Position numbers and translations under genes: made by a program. DNA of 64,000 bases from contig NZ_QKWH01000003.1 in the NCBI RefSeq assembly GCF_003244315.1, positions 186,001 to 250,000 on the forward strand, read 5' to 3'. Of this stretch, positions 52,722 to 61,547 are shown piece by piece. This DNA is from Xylanimonas oleitrophica (lineage in GTDB: Bacteria > Actinomycetota > Actinomycetes > Actinomycetales > Cellulomonadaceae). Position 1 is the first letter of the stretch; every line of letters starts with the position of its first letter. Under the pieces are notes generated by a model. The model saw only the letters and a list, made by a program, of their open reading frames with translations. It did no database searches and was not told where the DNA came from.

Positions 52722-53941
52722 CCGCCTCCGCGCTGGCTCTCCCGGAGGACCTCCTCGCCCCCACCTACGGCACGGACTCCCTGGCGGCCGTGCTGCCGGG
52801 GGCGGCCGGCGCCCTGGGCGTGGACCTCACGACGGCCACCGGCCTGACGTCGTCGGGGTGCGCGAGCGCGCTCGGGCTGCCCGCCGCCGAGCGTGTCGTC
52901 GTGGTGCTGTGCGACGGGCTCGGCCTGCTCAACCTCGCCGAGCGCGCGGGGCACGCGCCCTTCCTGCGCTCGGCTCTGCCCGGTGCCCTGGCGCTGCGCA
53001 CCACGTTCCCGTCCACGACCGCGGCCGCCGTCAGCACCTTCGGCACCGGCACGGCCCCGGGCCGGACCGGGATGCTCGGCTACACGCAGCGCAATCCCGT
53101 CACCGGCGGGCTGGCCAACATGGTGTCGTGGACCGAGCAGTCGGAGCCGTACCGACGCGGACCCGCGATGGCCGGCGTGCTGCCCGTCCCCGCGCACGAG
53201 CTCCAGCGTGAGCCCACGGTGTTCGAGGGCCTCGTCGCCGCCGGGACGCGGGTGACCTCCGTCGGTCCCGCCCGCTTCACGGGCTCCGGGATGACGCTGG
53301 CCGCGCTGCGCGGCAGCGCGTACGTGGCCGCCGAGTCGCTCGCCCAGCGCGTCGACGGCGTGCTGGGTGTGCTGCGCCAGCCCGGCCTGGCCTACCTCTA
53401 CTGGGGCGACGTCGACAAGACCGGCCACCACCACGGCTGGCAGTCGTGGCAGTGGGGGGACGAGCTCGAGGCGTTCGACCGGGAGATCGCCCGCCTGGTG
53501 CGGTCCCTGCCCGCGGGCACGCTCGTGCTCCTCACCGCCGACCACGGCCAGGTCGAGGTCGACCTCGCCGACCGGGTGGACGTGGCCACCATGCCCGCGC
53601 TCGACGAGGGCGTGGCGCTGGTGGGCGGCGAGCCCCGGGCCGTGCACGTCTACGCCGACGACCCGGCGCAGGCACCCGCCGTCGCCGCCCGCTGGCAGGA
53701 CGTGCTGGGCGAGCGGGCCGTGGTGGCGCTGCGGGACGACGCCGTCGCCGCCGGCTGGCTCGGGCCGGTCGCGGAGCACGTGGCCCCGTGGGTCGGCGAC
53801 GTGCTCGTGGCGCCCCGCGGCCGGTTCACCGTCGTGGACTCGCGCACGCAGACGCCCGCGTCTCTGCAGCTGCTCGGCGTGCACGGCTCGTTCACGCCCG
53901 AGGAGATGACCGTGCCGCTCGTCGCCGCCGTGGCCGGCTGA
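52718..53941 (+). CDS. Alkaline-phosphatase-superfamily phosphodiesterase/pyrophosphatase
   Basis: 407 residues. VVVVLCDGLGLLNLAERA carries the first metal Asp; FPSTTAAAVSTFGTGTAPG the nucleophile Thr; YWGDVDKTGHHHGWQS and LTADHGQVEVD the other metal ligands. This is the nucleotide pyrophosphatase/phosphodiesterase group. The substrate is unknown. No signal peptide is evident, so it may be cytosolic. In an operon with DUF5998 and probably tdk. Confidence 0.9.
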   Translation: MTASALALPEDLLAPTYGTDSLAAVLPGAAGALGVDLTTATGLTSSGCASALGLPAAERVVVVLCDGLGLLNLAERAGHAPFLRSALPGALALRTTFPSTTAAAVSTFGTGTAPGRTGMLGYTQRNPVTGGLANMVSWTEQSEPYRRGPAMAGVLPVPAHELQREPTVFEGLVAAGTRVTSVGPARFTGSGMTLAALRGSAYVAAESLAQRVDGVLGVLRQPGLAYLYWGDVDKTGHHHGWQSWQWGDELEAFDREIARLVRSLPAGTLVLLTADHGQVEVDLADRVDVATMPALDEGVALVGGEPRAVHVYADDPAQAPAVAARWQDVLGERAVVALRDDAVAAGWLGPVAEHVAPWVGDVLVAPRGRFTVVDSRTQTPASLQLLGVHGSFTPEEMTVPLVAAVAG

Positions 53942-53950
53942 GGGGATCAC

Positions 53951-54592
53951 GTGGCCGAGCTCGTCTTCTTCAGCGGCACCATGGACTCCGGCAAGTCCAC
54001 CCTGGCGCTCCAGACCGACTACAACCACGCCGCCCGCGGCCGCACGGGCCTGGTGTTCACGCGTCACGACCGTGCCGGCGCCGCGCGCATCTCCTCCCGC
54101 CTGGGGCTGGAGGTCGGAGCCCTCGAGGCCGACGAGTCCACCGACTTCTGGGAGGTGGTCGACGCCGAGCGCCGCCGCGGGCGCCTCGTCGACTACGTGG
54201 TGTGCGACGAGGCGCAGTTCTACTCGCCGCAGCAGGTGGAGCAGCTCGCGCGCCTGGTGGACGAGGTCGAGATCGACGTCTTCGCGTTCGGCATCACCAC
54301 CGACTTCCGCACCCGGCTCTTCCCCGGCTCCGCCCGCCTGCTGGAGCTCGCGGACCGCACCGAGATCCTCCAGGTGCCCGCCCTGTGCTGGTGCGGGCGT
54401 CGCGCCACCCACAACGCGCGCACCGTCGACGGAGTCATGGTGGTCGAGGGGGAGCAGGTGGTGGTGGGTGACACCGGGGCGGACGCCGTCGTGGCGTACG
54501 AGGTGCTGTGCCGCCGTCACCACATGCGCCGCATGACGGCGACCGCAGCCCGGCAGCACGCCGTGGCGGGGGAGTCGATGCTGGACCTGTGA
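53951..54592 (+). CDS. tdk: Thymidine kinase
   Basis: 213 residues. It salvages thymidine to dTMP. The P-loop is FFSGTMDSGKSTLAL, the catalytic acid lies in VVCDEAQFYSP, and the zinc lasso uses Cys in CWCGRRATHN and CRRHH. GTG at 53951, 9 bp after the phosphodiesterase stop. It belongs to the type II (tetrameric) thymidine kinases. Confidence 0.95.
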   Translation: MAELVFFSGTMDSGKSTLALQTDYNHAARGRTGLVFTRHDRAGAARISSRLGLEVGALEADESTDFWEVVDAERRRGRLVDYVVCDEAQFYSPQQVEQLARLVDEVEIDVFAFGITTDFRTRLFPGSARLLELADRTEILQVPALCWCGRRATHNARTVDGVMVVEGEQVVVGDTGADAVVAYEVLCRRHHMRRMTATAARQHAVAGESMLDL

Positions 54593-54620
54593 CCCCCGCC
54601 CGCCGGCGGGCGGGGCGGGT

Positions 54621-55979
54621 TCAGTGCTCTGGGCGGGCCCCGAAGACGATCTCGTCCCAGCTCGGCACCTGCGCGCGCCCCTTGCGGCTGCGGCGCGCAG
54701 GGACCTCCCTGGTGCCGGAGCGCGACGGCAGGCCGGCGCCCGTGGACGGGTGCGCGGCGGCGGGGTCGTGAGGCCGGTCACCAGCGGGCCCCGGCGTCTC
54801 CTCGGAGTGGGAGGTCTGCGCCTCGGTCTGCGACGGGGCCATGTGCCGGCCCTCCACCTCGGGCTGGCTGAGCAAGGTCGGCTGGAGCGCTCCGACCCCT
54901 GCGCCGGGGCTCACGGAGCGGTCACGGGTGCGGCGCGGGTTCCAGCGGCCCAGGTCCACGACGCTCGCGCCGGGGCTGTCGTCCGCCTGGGCCACCGGCT
55001 CCGGCTCGGGCACCGGCGGGGTGGGCAGGGTGCGGTCCGGCAGGCTGCGCTGGGGCGCGGCTCGCTCGGGCTGCGCGCCGGCGTCGTCCCCGTGGCCCGG
55101 GGTGCGCTCGCGGACCGGCAGGTCGCCGAGCGGCGCGGGACCCAGCGTGCCGTCCTCCGTGGTCGGCAGCTGCGGCGGGACGGCGGGCGTGGCACCGGTG
55201 ACGGGCGCGTCGCCGGCCGCCCCGACGACCGGGGTGGCGCTCGTCGGGGTCGGCTGCCGGCGGGCGCGCGCCGGTCGCTGCCCGCGCCGCCCGGCCAGGT
55301 CGTCCAGGAGCAGCGCCGTCTCGTCGTCGGCCGCCGGCGCGGGGCGCCGTGCCGCGAGCGAGGGGACGCCGTGCATCTCCGGGCTCAACGGGTCGTCCGG
55401 CTGCCCGAGCCAGCGGGCCTCGTCGTCGAGCGGGGTCACCACGCGCCCGCGCAGGTCGAACGTCCAGCGCGCACGCCGCTCCCGGTCGCCGGCGGAGAAC
55501 CGCACCTCCACGACCCACGGGGCGTTGCCCTCGCGCCGGGCGGACCACGTCGCGTCGTCCTTGCCCACACCACGCGCCGCCAGCCGGGCGTCGGCGACGT
55601 CGCCGAGCGCCGTGGTGCGGTCCAGCCCCACCACCTCGTGCGCGCGCACCATCCCGATGACGTGGTCGCGCTCGGCCATGACCGGCCACTCGTAGCGGCG
55701 CACGTGCTCGACGTCGACGCCGGCCTCGGTGGCGAGCTCCTCGGCGGTCGCGCCCGCACGCAGGCGCGCCTGGAGGTCGCGCGGCCGCAGGGCCGGCTCG
55801 GGGGCGGCGACGGGGGCGGGCGCGCCGTCGTCCTCGGCCCGGCGCGCGGCGTCCCGGCGGCGCACGACGGCGTCGCGCAGAGCGTCCGTGACGGGCAGGG
55901 AGTGCTCCGTGCCGTCCGGGTCGCGCAGGACGAGGTGCTCACCGTCCTCCTGGACCCTCACGAGCTCGAGCTCGGCCAT
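54621..55979 (-). CDS. sepH: Septation protein SepH (DUF3071)
   Basis: 452 residues. The N-terminal domain (1-200) opens AELELVRVQEDGEHLVLRDPDG and contains a helix-turn-helix, LRAGATAEELATEAGVDVEHVRRYEWPVMAERDHVI. A long disordered Pro/Ala/Glu-rich part follows, ending in the conserved SRKGRAQVPSWDEIVFG. SepH binds FtsZ and helps cell division in Streptomyces and mycobacteria. ATG at 55979 follows GAGGAGGA. It is convergent with tdk and 29 bp from it. Confidence 0.92.
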   Translation of the reverse strand: MAELELVRVQEDGEHLVLRDPDGTEHSLPVTDALRDAVVRRRDAARRAEDDGAPAPVAAPEPALRPRDLQARLRAGATAEELATEAGVDVEHVRRYEWPVMAERDHVIGMVRAHEVVGLDRTTALGDVADARLAARGVGKDDATWSARREGNAPWVVEVRFSAGDRERRARWTFDLRGRVVTPLDDEARWLGQPDDPLSPEMHGVPSLAARRPAPAADDETALLLDDLAGRRGQRPARARRQPTPTSATPVVGAAGDAPVTGATPAVPPQLPTTEDGTLGPAPLGDLPVRERTPGHGDDAGAQPERAAPQRSLPDRTLPTPPVPEPEPVAQADDSPGASVVDLGRWNPRRTRDRSVSPGAGVGALQPTLLSQPEVEGRHMAPSQTEAQTSHSEETPGPAGDRPHDPAAAHPSTGAGLPSRSGTREVPARRSRKGRAQVPSWDEIVFGARPEH

Positions 55980-56111
55980 TGCTTCCTCCTCGGCAGGACG
56001 GCGCCCTGCACCGGCGTACATGTCGGTTCGAGCGTGCCACCGCGGTGCCGCCGCGCGGCGCAGGCGCGTCGGTGTGCCGCCGATCCGGGCACGCCGGTGC
56101 AGGATAGGCCG

Positions 56112-56780
56112 GTGGACGCGCTCGCCGACCTCCCCGTCGACACCCTCCTGGAGCTCGCCGGGGTGTTCTTCGCCGCGTTGTCCGGCGGGCTGGCCGGCGT
56201 GCGCAAGAGCTTCGACGTCTTCGGCGTGCTCGTGCTGGCGTGGGCCACCGGCCTGGGCGGTGGTGTGCTGCGCGACGTGCTCATCGGCGCCACCCCGCCG
56301 GTCGGCATCTCCAGCTGGGAGTACGTGGCCACCGCGCTGGCCGCCGGCCTGGTGATCTTCTTCTTCCACCCGGGCGTCGAACGCATGCGCCGCACCGTCA
56401 TCGCGCTCGACGCGTGGGCGCTCGCCTTCTTCGTGCTGCTGGGCACCACGAAGGGCCTGGAGCACGGCGCTGGCCCGCTGGCGTCGGTGATCGTGGGCGT
56501 GCTGACCGGCATCGGCGGCGGCATCCTGCGCGACATCCTCGTGGGCGAGGTGCCCCTCGTGCTGGCCGACCGCCAGCTGTACGCCATCCCGGCCTTCCTC
56601 GGCGCGGGCGTCACGGCGGCGCTGTGGAGCGCGGGCCTGCTGGGCGTCGCCACCCAGGCGGGGGTGGTGCTGCTCGTCAGCGGCCTGCGCCTGCTCTCCC
56701 TGCGCCTCGGCTGGGTGGTGCCCAGCGCCGCGACCGGGTGGAGCGGGAGGTGGGGGAGCCGGGGCAGGATGGGTCTGTGA
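56112..56780 (+). CDS. TRIC-family cation channel (UPF0126)
   Basis: 222 residues with about seven membrane segments. Two repeats are marked by GLGGGVLRDVLIGATPPVG and GIGGGILRDILVGEVPLVL; the Gly-rich kinks are the signature of trimeric intracellular cation channels. The prokaryotic ones conduct potassium or sodium. GTG at 56112 is preceded by a CAGGAT -10-like box at 6 nt. The stop overlaps the next gene (GTGA). Confidence 0.9.
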   Translation: MDALADLPVDTLLELAGVFFAALSGGLAGVRKSFDVFGVLVLAWATGLGGGVLRDVLIGATPPVGISSWEYVATALAAGLVIFFFHPGVERMRRTVIALDAWALAFFVLLGTTKGLEHGAGPLASVIVGVLTGIGGGILRDILVGEVPLVLADRQLYAIPAFLGAGVTAALWSAGLLGVATQAGVVLLVSGLRLLSLRLGWVVPSAATGWSGRWGSRGRMGL

Positions 56781-57700
56781 CCTCTGCGACCCCCGCGACC
56801 CCAGCCCCCGGCTCCAGCCCGCAGCCCGAGCGTCCCGCGCTGCCCGACGGCGTCACGCTCCCCGAGGGGGTGACCGTGGCCGGCCTGCGCGCGCTCGCCG
56901 TGTCGCTCGCCACGGCGGGCGGTGCTCTCGTGCGCGAGCGCCGCCCCGAACGGGTCACCGTGGCGGCCACGAAGTCCTCTGACGTCGACCCCGTCACCGC
57001 GATGGACCGGGCGGTCGAGGAGATGCTGCGCACCCGGCTGGCCGCCGAGCGGCCGGACGACGCGATCCTCGGCGAGGAGGGCGACGACGTCGCCGGGTCG
57101 AGCGGGCTGACCTGGGTGGTCGACCCGATCGACGGCACCGTCAACTACCTGTACGGCGTCGCCTCCTACGCCGTCTCGGTCGCCGTGGTGGCAGGTCCGG
57201 CCGACCCGGCACGCTGGACGGTGCTGGCGGGGTGCGTGCACTCGGTCGTCGACGGTCGCACCTGGGACGCCGGCCTGGGCGAGGGAGCCACGCGCGACGG
57301 CGTGCCGCTGCGTCCCGTCGGCCCCGCACCGCTCGGCCGCAGCCTCGTGGGCACGGGCTTCGGCTACGCCGCCTCCCGCCGTGCCGCCCAGGCCCGCGTC
57401 CTGACCGAGGTGCTGCCGCAGGTCCGGGACATCCGGCGCCTGGGGGCCGCGGCGATCGACCTGTGCCTCCTGGCGGAGGGTGCCCTCGACCTCTACTACG
57501 AGCGCGGGCTCAACCCGTGGGACATGGCGGCCGGGTCGCTCGTGGCCACCGAGAACGGCGCCCGGGTGACCGGTCTGCGTGGCAGCGGGCCGGGGGAGGG
57601 CATGACGGTGGCCGGCCGCGGCGAGGCGCTCGACGAGCTCGTCGCGCTGCTCGAGAGGGCGGGCGCCGACGGCCCGGAGGACACCGCGGCGAGCCGCTGA
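56777..57700 (+). CDS. Inositol monophosphatase family protein
   Basis: 307 residues. Metal site motifs: DVDPVTAMDRAVEE, ILGEEGDD (Glu), WVVDPIDGTVNYLYG (Asp, Asp) and NPWDMAAGSLVATENG. It dephosphorylates inositol 1-phosphate or related sugar phosphates; in actinobacteria inositol is used for phosphatidylinositol and mycothiol. The first 45 residues are a Pro-rich extension. GTG overlaps the channel gene stop. Corresponds in place to suhB (Rv2701) near sigA in mycobacteria. Confidence 0.93.
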   Translation: MTSATPATPAPGSSPQPERPALPDGVTLPEGVTVAGLRALAVSLATAGGALVRERRPERVTVAATKSSDVDPVTAMDRAVEEMLRTRLAAERPDDAILGEEGDDVAGSSGLTWVVDPIDGTVNYLYGVASYAVSVAVVAGPADPARWTVLAGCVHSVVDGRTWDAGLGEGATRDGVPLRPVGPAPLGRSLVGTGFGYAASRRAAQARVLTEVLPQVRDIRRLGAAAIDLCLLAEGALDLYYERGLNPWDMAAGSLVATENGARVTGLRGSGPGEGMTVAGRGEALDELVALLERAGADGPEDTAASR

Positions 57701-57890
57701 CCGGGGGTGCGCAAGGCCGTCGTCGGGCGGCCTCAGGAGGGGGCGCGGGTGGTTTTGAGCACACCCCGCCACGCCGCCTGGCGTACCGCACCCGCATCGT
57801 GCACAATCCGTGGGCCGACCGGGAACAAAACCAGGTCGCCGAGCATTACCAGCGCGTACCGACACCGACTCACGGAGCGTGACCCCACAG

Positions 57891-58190
57891 ATGGCAACCG
57901 ACTACGACGCACCCCGCAAGAACGACGAGGACGTGGAGCAGGACTCGATCCAGGAGCTCCAGGCCCGTCGTTCCGACAAGTCGTCGGGGGTCGTCGACGA
58001 GGACGAGACGGAGGCCGCGGAGGGCTTCGAGCTCCCGGGCGCCGACCTGTCCGGCGAGGAGCTTGCGGTGCGCGTGCTGCCCCGTCAGGCTGACGAGTTC
58101 ACCTGTACCTCGTGCTTCCTCGTCCACCACCGCAGCCAGCTGGCCTACGAGAAGAACGGTCAGATGGTCTGCACCGAGTGCGCCGCCTGA
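57891..58190 (+). CDS. DUF4193 zinc-ribbon-like protein
   Basis: 99 residues, acidic. The family begins MATDYDAPRKNDEDV and ends with FTCTSCFLVHHRSQLAYEKNGQMVCTECAA, giving CxxC twice, likely a zinc site. Well conserved in actinobacteria (Rv2699c type) and function unknown. Start ATG at 57891; there is no clear ribosome-binding sequence (CCACAG). The 190-bp upstream gap contains no hairpin I can support. Confidence 0.9.
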   Translation: MATDYDAPRKNDEDVEQDSIQELQARRSDKSSGVVDEDETEAAEGFELPGADLSGEELAVRVLPRQADEFTCTSCFLVHHRSQLAYEKNGQMVCTECAA

Positions 58191-58260
58191 GGCCGCTCGC
58201 ACGCACGACCAGGACGGGCCGTCACGCCGTGGGCGTGGCGGCCTTCGTCGTCCCCGGGCA

Positions 58261-58287
58261 GCGGGGCGCGCCTCAGGCGCGCCCCGC
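58261..58287. terminator. 12-bp palindrome overlapping the DUF3093 stop codon
   Basis: Perfect arms 58261-58272 and 58276-58287 with a 3-nt loop that is exactly the TGA stop of the leftward DUF3093 gene (58273-58275). Functions for transcription from either side are possible. Confidence 0.65.
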
Positions 58288-58758
58288 CTCCACGGCCCGC
58301 ACGAGCTCCTGCGGACGCCGTGTCGAGACCAGCCAGTAGGGCGTCGGGTCCGCCGGGTCCTCCAGGGGCACGCGCACCCCGGTGCGCGCCCAGGTGCGCA
58401 GCACCACGTAGGCGCGGGCGTCCAGGCGCGGACCGAGCTCTTCGCGCATCGACTCGCGGTCGGCCAGCGCCACGGGCTCGCCCAGGAGGGACAGCGGCAC
58501 GTGCGCGCTCCCGGCGCGCAGCTCACCGCCCGCGACCTCCACCACCGGTGCGGTCAGCACGAGCGCCGCGACCGCGGCGGCGGCGACCAGCGCGCCGACG
58601 ACGTAGGAGGCGCCCGGGTGCAGGGGCCAGACGACCGCGACCGCGACGACGCCGGCCGCCAGGGCAGCCGCCACGGCACCGGGCCCGGGGACGAGGCGCT
58701 CGTGGAACGTGGTCGAAGGCTGCGTGACCGGGCGGGCGGGCGAGTCGGGCGTGCTCAT
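58273..58758 (-). CDS. DUF3093 membrane protein
   Basis: 161 residues. Two membrane segments (VAAALAAGVVAVAVVWPL and SYVVGALVAAAAVAALVL) precede a cytoplasmic domain with LLGEPVALADRESMREELGPRLDARAYVVLRTWARTGVRVPLEDPADPTPYWLVSTRRP. This matches DUF3093 (Rv2698 type), function unknown. ATG at 58758. It runs against the neighbouring genes and is divergent from dut. Confidence 0.9.
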   Translation of the reverse strand: MSTPDSPARPVTQPSTTFHERLVPGPGAVAAALAAGVVAVAVVWPLHPGASYVVGALVAAAAVAALVLTAPVVEVAGGELRAGSAHVPLSLLGEPVALADRESMREELGPRLDARAYVVLRTWARTGVRVPLEDPADPTPYWLVSTRRPQELVRAVEAGRA

Positions 58759-58811
58759 GGGCCCATCCTCCCAGGCCCGAGCACGGCTGCGCAGCCGCCG
58801 CCGGGGTGCCC

Positions 58812-58817
58812 TAGGCT
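58812..58817 (+). promoter_or_regulatory. -10 box of dut, leaderless
   Basis: TAGGCT, 6 nt before GTG at 58824. Confidence 0.55.
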
Positions 58818-58823
58818 GCGGGC

Positions 58824-59330
58824 GTGCCCGACAACCCCGAGCAGACGCCGCCCCACCCGCAGGCCCCCGCCGACACCACCGTCGACGTGCTGATCCGCCT
58901 GCTCGACGACGCGGTGCCGGTGCCCGCCTACGCCCACCCGGGTGACGCGGGCGCCGACCTGGTGACCACCGAGGACGTCGAGATCCCCCCGCAGGGGCGG
59001 GTCACGGTGCCCACCGGCGTCGCCATCGCCCTGCCCGACGGCTACGCCGCGTTCATCCACCCGCGCTCGGGGCTCGCCGCGCGGCACGGCCTCACCATCG
59101 TCAACGCGCCCGGCACGGTCGACGCCGGGTACCGCGGCGAGATCAAGGTGACGCTCCTCAACACGGACGTCAACGAGCCGGTGCGGCTGCAGCGCGGCGA
59201 CCGGGTGGCCCAGATGGTGGTCCAGAAGGTCGAGAGGGCGCGCTTCCTGCGGGCCGAGACCTTGCCGGGCTCCCACCGTGGCGAGGGCGGGTTCGGCTCG
59301 AGCGGAGGCTGGGCCGCCGCCCACGCCTGA
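58824..59330 (+). CDS. dut: dUTP diphosphatase
   Basis: 168 residues. It converts dUTP to dUMP and keeps uracil out of DNA. All five trimeric dUTPase motifs are present: HPGDAGADLVTTEDVEI, HPRSGLAARHGLTIV, NAPGTVDAGYRGEIKV, GDRVAQMVVQKVERARF and the C-terminal GSHRGEGGFGSSGG that closes over the substrate. The N-terminal 20 residues are a short extension. Confidence 0.97.
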   Translation: MPDNPEQTPPHPQAPADTTVDVLIRLLDDAVPVPAYAHPGDAGADLVTTEDVEIPPQGRVTVPTGVAIALPDGYAAFIHPRSGLAARHGLTIVNAPGTVDAGYRGEIKVTLLNTDVNEPVRLQRGDRVAQMVVQKVERARFLRAETLPGSHRGEGGFGSSGGWAAAHA

Positions 59331-59407
59331 CGGCGTCCGCACCGCGCGGACGGGGCGGACCGCACCGTCACGACCGGCGGGGCGACCAGAGCCCCCCGCG
59401 CGCGGGC

Positions 59408-59413
59408 TACTGT
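59408..59413 (+). promoter_or_regulatory. Candidate -10 box of the DUF3710 operon
   Basis: TACTGT, about 65 nt before GTG at 59479, which has GAAGGAG upstream. Confidence 0.4.
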
Positions 59414-59478
59414 GGAGAGGTACGGACCGGACCGCCGCCACGGCGGTACCGGGCGATGGAAGAGTGAAGGAGCGCCCT

Positions 59479-60219
59479 GTGGGTCTGTTCCGGCGCAACG
59501 CGTCGAAGAAGCCGGCCGAGGACACGCCGGCCGCGGTCACCGACGAGGTGAGCGGCGCGGCCGCTGCCCCCGACGGCGGCGAGACGGCCCCGGCGGCCCC
59601 CGAGCGCGGGCCGTTCGACGCCTCGCAGGTGTCCTCGATGGGACCCCGCGTCGACCTCGGCGCCATCTGGCTGCCCGTGCTGCCCGGGCTGGAGCTGCGC
59701 ATGGAGATCGACAAGCGCACCCAGAAGGTCACGGGAGTCTCGGCCACCCTCGGCGCCTCGGGCCTGCAGGTGCAGGCGTTCGCCGCGCCCCGCACCGAGG
59801 GCATCTGGGACGAGGTGCGCGCCGAGATCGCCACCTCGGTGACAGGTCAGGGCGGCACCGTCGACGACGTCCCCGGCCCGTTCGGCCGCGAGCTCATCGC
59901 CCGGATCCCGGCCCAGACCACCGACGGCCGCCAGGCCGTGCGCCCCGCCCGGTTCGTGGGCGTCGACGGGCCCCGCTGGTTCCTGCGCGGCGTCCTGACG
60001 GGCAAGGCTGCCGTCGACGCCGACGCGGCCCGCCAGCTCGAGTCGGTGTTCGCGAACATCGTGGTGGTCCGGGACGGAAACCCGCGCCCCCCGCGGGACC
60101 TCCTCACGCTCACCCTGCCGCAGCAGGGCGGCAAGCCCGCCGCGCCGGAGGGCCTGGCGCCCGCGCAGCCCACGTTCGACCCGCTCACCCGCGGGCCGGA
60201 GATCACCGAGATCCGCTGA
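59479..60219 (+). CDS. DUF3710 protein
   Basis: 246 residues. After VGLFRRNASKKPAED and a low-complexity acidic stretch comes the conserved domain: GPFDASQVSS, VDLGAIWLPVLPGLELRMEIDK, ASGLQVQAFAAPRTEGIWDEVR and GPRWFLRGVLTGKAA. Family function is unknown; it is found near dut in actinobacteria (Rv2696c type). First gene of a run of rightward genes to DUF1232. Confidence 0.9.
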   Translation: MGLFRRNASKKPAEDTPAAVTDEVSGAAAAPDGGETAPAAPERGPFDASQVSSMGPRVDLGAIWLPVLPGLELRMEIDKRTQKVTGVSATLGASGLQVQAFAAPRTEGIWDEVRAEIATSVTGQGGTVDDVPGPFGRELIARIPAQTTDGRQAVRPARFVGVDGPRWFLRGVLTGKAAVDADAARQLESVFANIVVVRDGNPRPPRDLLTLTLPQQGGKPAAPEGLAPAQPTFDPLTRGPEITEIR

Positions 60220-60232
60220 GGGGTCAGCAGTC

Positions 60233-60601
60233 ATGTCGTTGCGTACCGCCGTGAGGCACGCGCTCGCCTCGGCCGAGTCGGTCGAGGCCGGCGAGGAGCG
60301 GACCGAGGCCGCCAAGAGCGTCGGCTGCACCGCCGTCTCGTCGCTGGCCGGCCGCCGCCGCGGCAAGGCCGCGGGCGTGCTGCGCTCGGTGGTGCTGCGA
60401 CCCCGTGAGGGCGTGCCGACCGTCGAGGCCGAGCTGTACGACGGCTCGGGCTCTCTCGACCTCGTCTGGCTGGGCCGGCGCACCATCGCCGGGATCGAGC
60501 CGGGCCGCCGGATCCGCGTCGAGGGCATGGTGTGCGAGAACGACGGGCGGCGCACCATGTTCAACCCCCGCTACGAGCTGCGTCCGCGGGCCGGCGAGTG
60601 A
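60233..60601 (+). CDS. OB-fold nucleic-acid-binding protein
   Basis: 122 residues. The OB fold is read from GVLRSVVLRPREGVPTVEAELYDGSGSLDLVWLGRRTIAGIEPGRRIRVEG. This is the single-domain type found between DUF3710 and DUF3159 genes (Rv2694c type). It probably binds DNA or RNA; partner unknown. ATG at 60233. Its stop overlaps the next GTG. Confidence 0.88.
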   Translation: MSLRTAVRHALASAESVEAGEERTEAAKSVGCTAVSSLAGRRRGKAAGVLRSVVLRPREGVPTVEAELYDGSGSLDLVWLGRRTIAGIEPGRRIRVEGMVCENDGRRTMFNPRYELRPRAGE

Positions 60602-61431
60602 GCGAGCAGCGCGGCACGCCCGCGACCGAGGAGACCACCGTGCCCCCGACCACCGACCCATCCCCCCAGCGCTCGACGGCGCAGAGCACCTCCGCCGACG
60701 GGGGCGCGCCGCAGGCCGCCGCACGGGGTGTCCGGGCCGTCACCGCCGAGGAGTTCTCCTTCGGCGACGCCGTCGGTGGCGTCCGCGGCGTCGTGGAGGC
60801 CGTCCTGCCTGGCCTCGTCTTCGTGGTGCTGTTCGTGGCGACCACGAACCTGAGCTGGGCGCTGGTCGCGGCCGTCGCCGCCGCGCTCGTCGCCGTCGCG
60901 GTGCGGCTCGCGCAACGCACGCCGGTCACGCAGGCGCTGGGCGGGCTGCTCGGCATCGCCGTCGGCGTCTTCTGGGCGTGGCGCTCGGGGGAGGCGCAGA
61001 ACTTCTACGCCGTCGGCCTGTGGACCAATGCCGTCTACCTCGTCGGCATGCTCGTGTCGCTCGTCGTGCGCTGGCCCGTGGTCGGGTTCGTGGTCGAGTC
61101 GCTCAAGGCCGGATTCTCGCCCGACCGGGCGCGCGACGAGGCCGCCGCCGGAGGCAACCCCCTCGCCGGGCTCACCGCCTGGCGCTCCGACCCTGAGCTG
61201 ATGCGCCGGTACGCGCTCGCCACGTGGTTCTGGGTCGGTCTGTTCGCTGTGCGCCTGGCGGTCAAGGTGCCGCTGTACCTCAACGACTCCGTCGGCTGGC
61301 TCGGCACCGCCCACCTCGTGCTCGGGGTGCCGCTGTGGGGCTTGGTCCTGTGGCTCACCTGGGCCGTGGTGCGCCGTCCGAGGCCCCAGCAGGCCGGAGC
61401 CGACGCGCCGAGCGCGAGCGCCGGAACGTGA
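60598..61431 (+). CDS. DUF3159 membrane protein
   Basis: 277 residues with five or six membrane segments. AEEFSFGDAVGGVRGVVEAVLPGLVFVVLFV begins the conserved part; VYLVGMLVSLVVRWPVVGFVVESLKAG and YALATWFWVGLFAVRLAVKVPLYL are further markers. Function unknown (Rv2693c type). GTG at 60598 overlaps the OB-fold gene stop. The stop overlaps the GTG of the small ORF. Confidence 0.9.
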   Translation: MSEQRGTPATEETTVPPTTDPSPQRSTAQSTSADGGAPQAAARGVRAVTAEEFSFGDAVGGVRGVVEAVLPGLVFVVLFVATTNLSWALVAAVAAALVAVAVRLAQRTPVTQALGGLLGIAVGVFWAWRSGEAQNFYAVGLWTNAVYLVGMLVSLVVRWPVVGFVVESLKAGFSPDRARDEAAAGGNPLAGLTAWRSDPELMRRYALATWFWVGLFAVRLAVKVPLYLNDSVGWLGTAHLVLGVPLWGLVLWLTWAVVRRPRPQQAGADAPSASAGT

Positions 61432-61547
61432 CCTGCGCGGAGCTCGACGAGGCCGCTGCGGACCTCGCCGAGCTCGAGCGCGGCGCCCTGCACGCCGACA
61501 CGCGCGCTCCAGCACCCGTCGCGCCTCACCTGCCCGCGGTCGACTGA
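61428..61547 (+). CDS. 39-residue ORF bridging the DUF3159 and DUF1232 genes
   Basis: GTG at 61428 overlaps the DUF3159 stop (GTGA) and its TGA at 61545 overlaps the DUF1232 ATG by one base (TGATG). The peptide begins VTCAELDEAAADLAELERGA, helical and acidic, with a Pro-rich C-terminus. Third-position G/C is about 85 percent, as in real genes here. It may be a real small protein or mainly a device that carries ribosomes to the next start. No family recognised. Confidence 0.5.
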   Translation: MTCAELDEAAADLAELERGALHADTRAPAPVAPHLPAVD

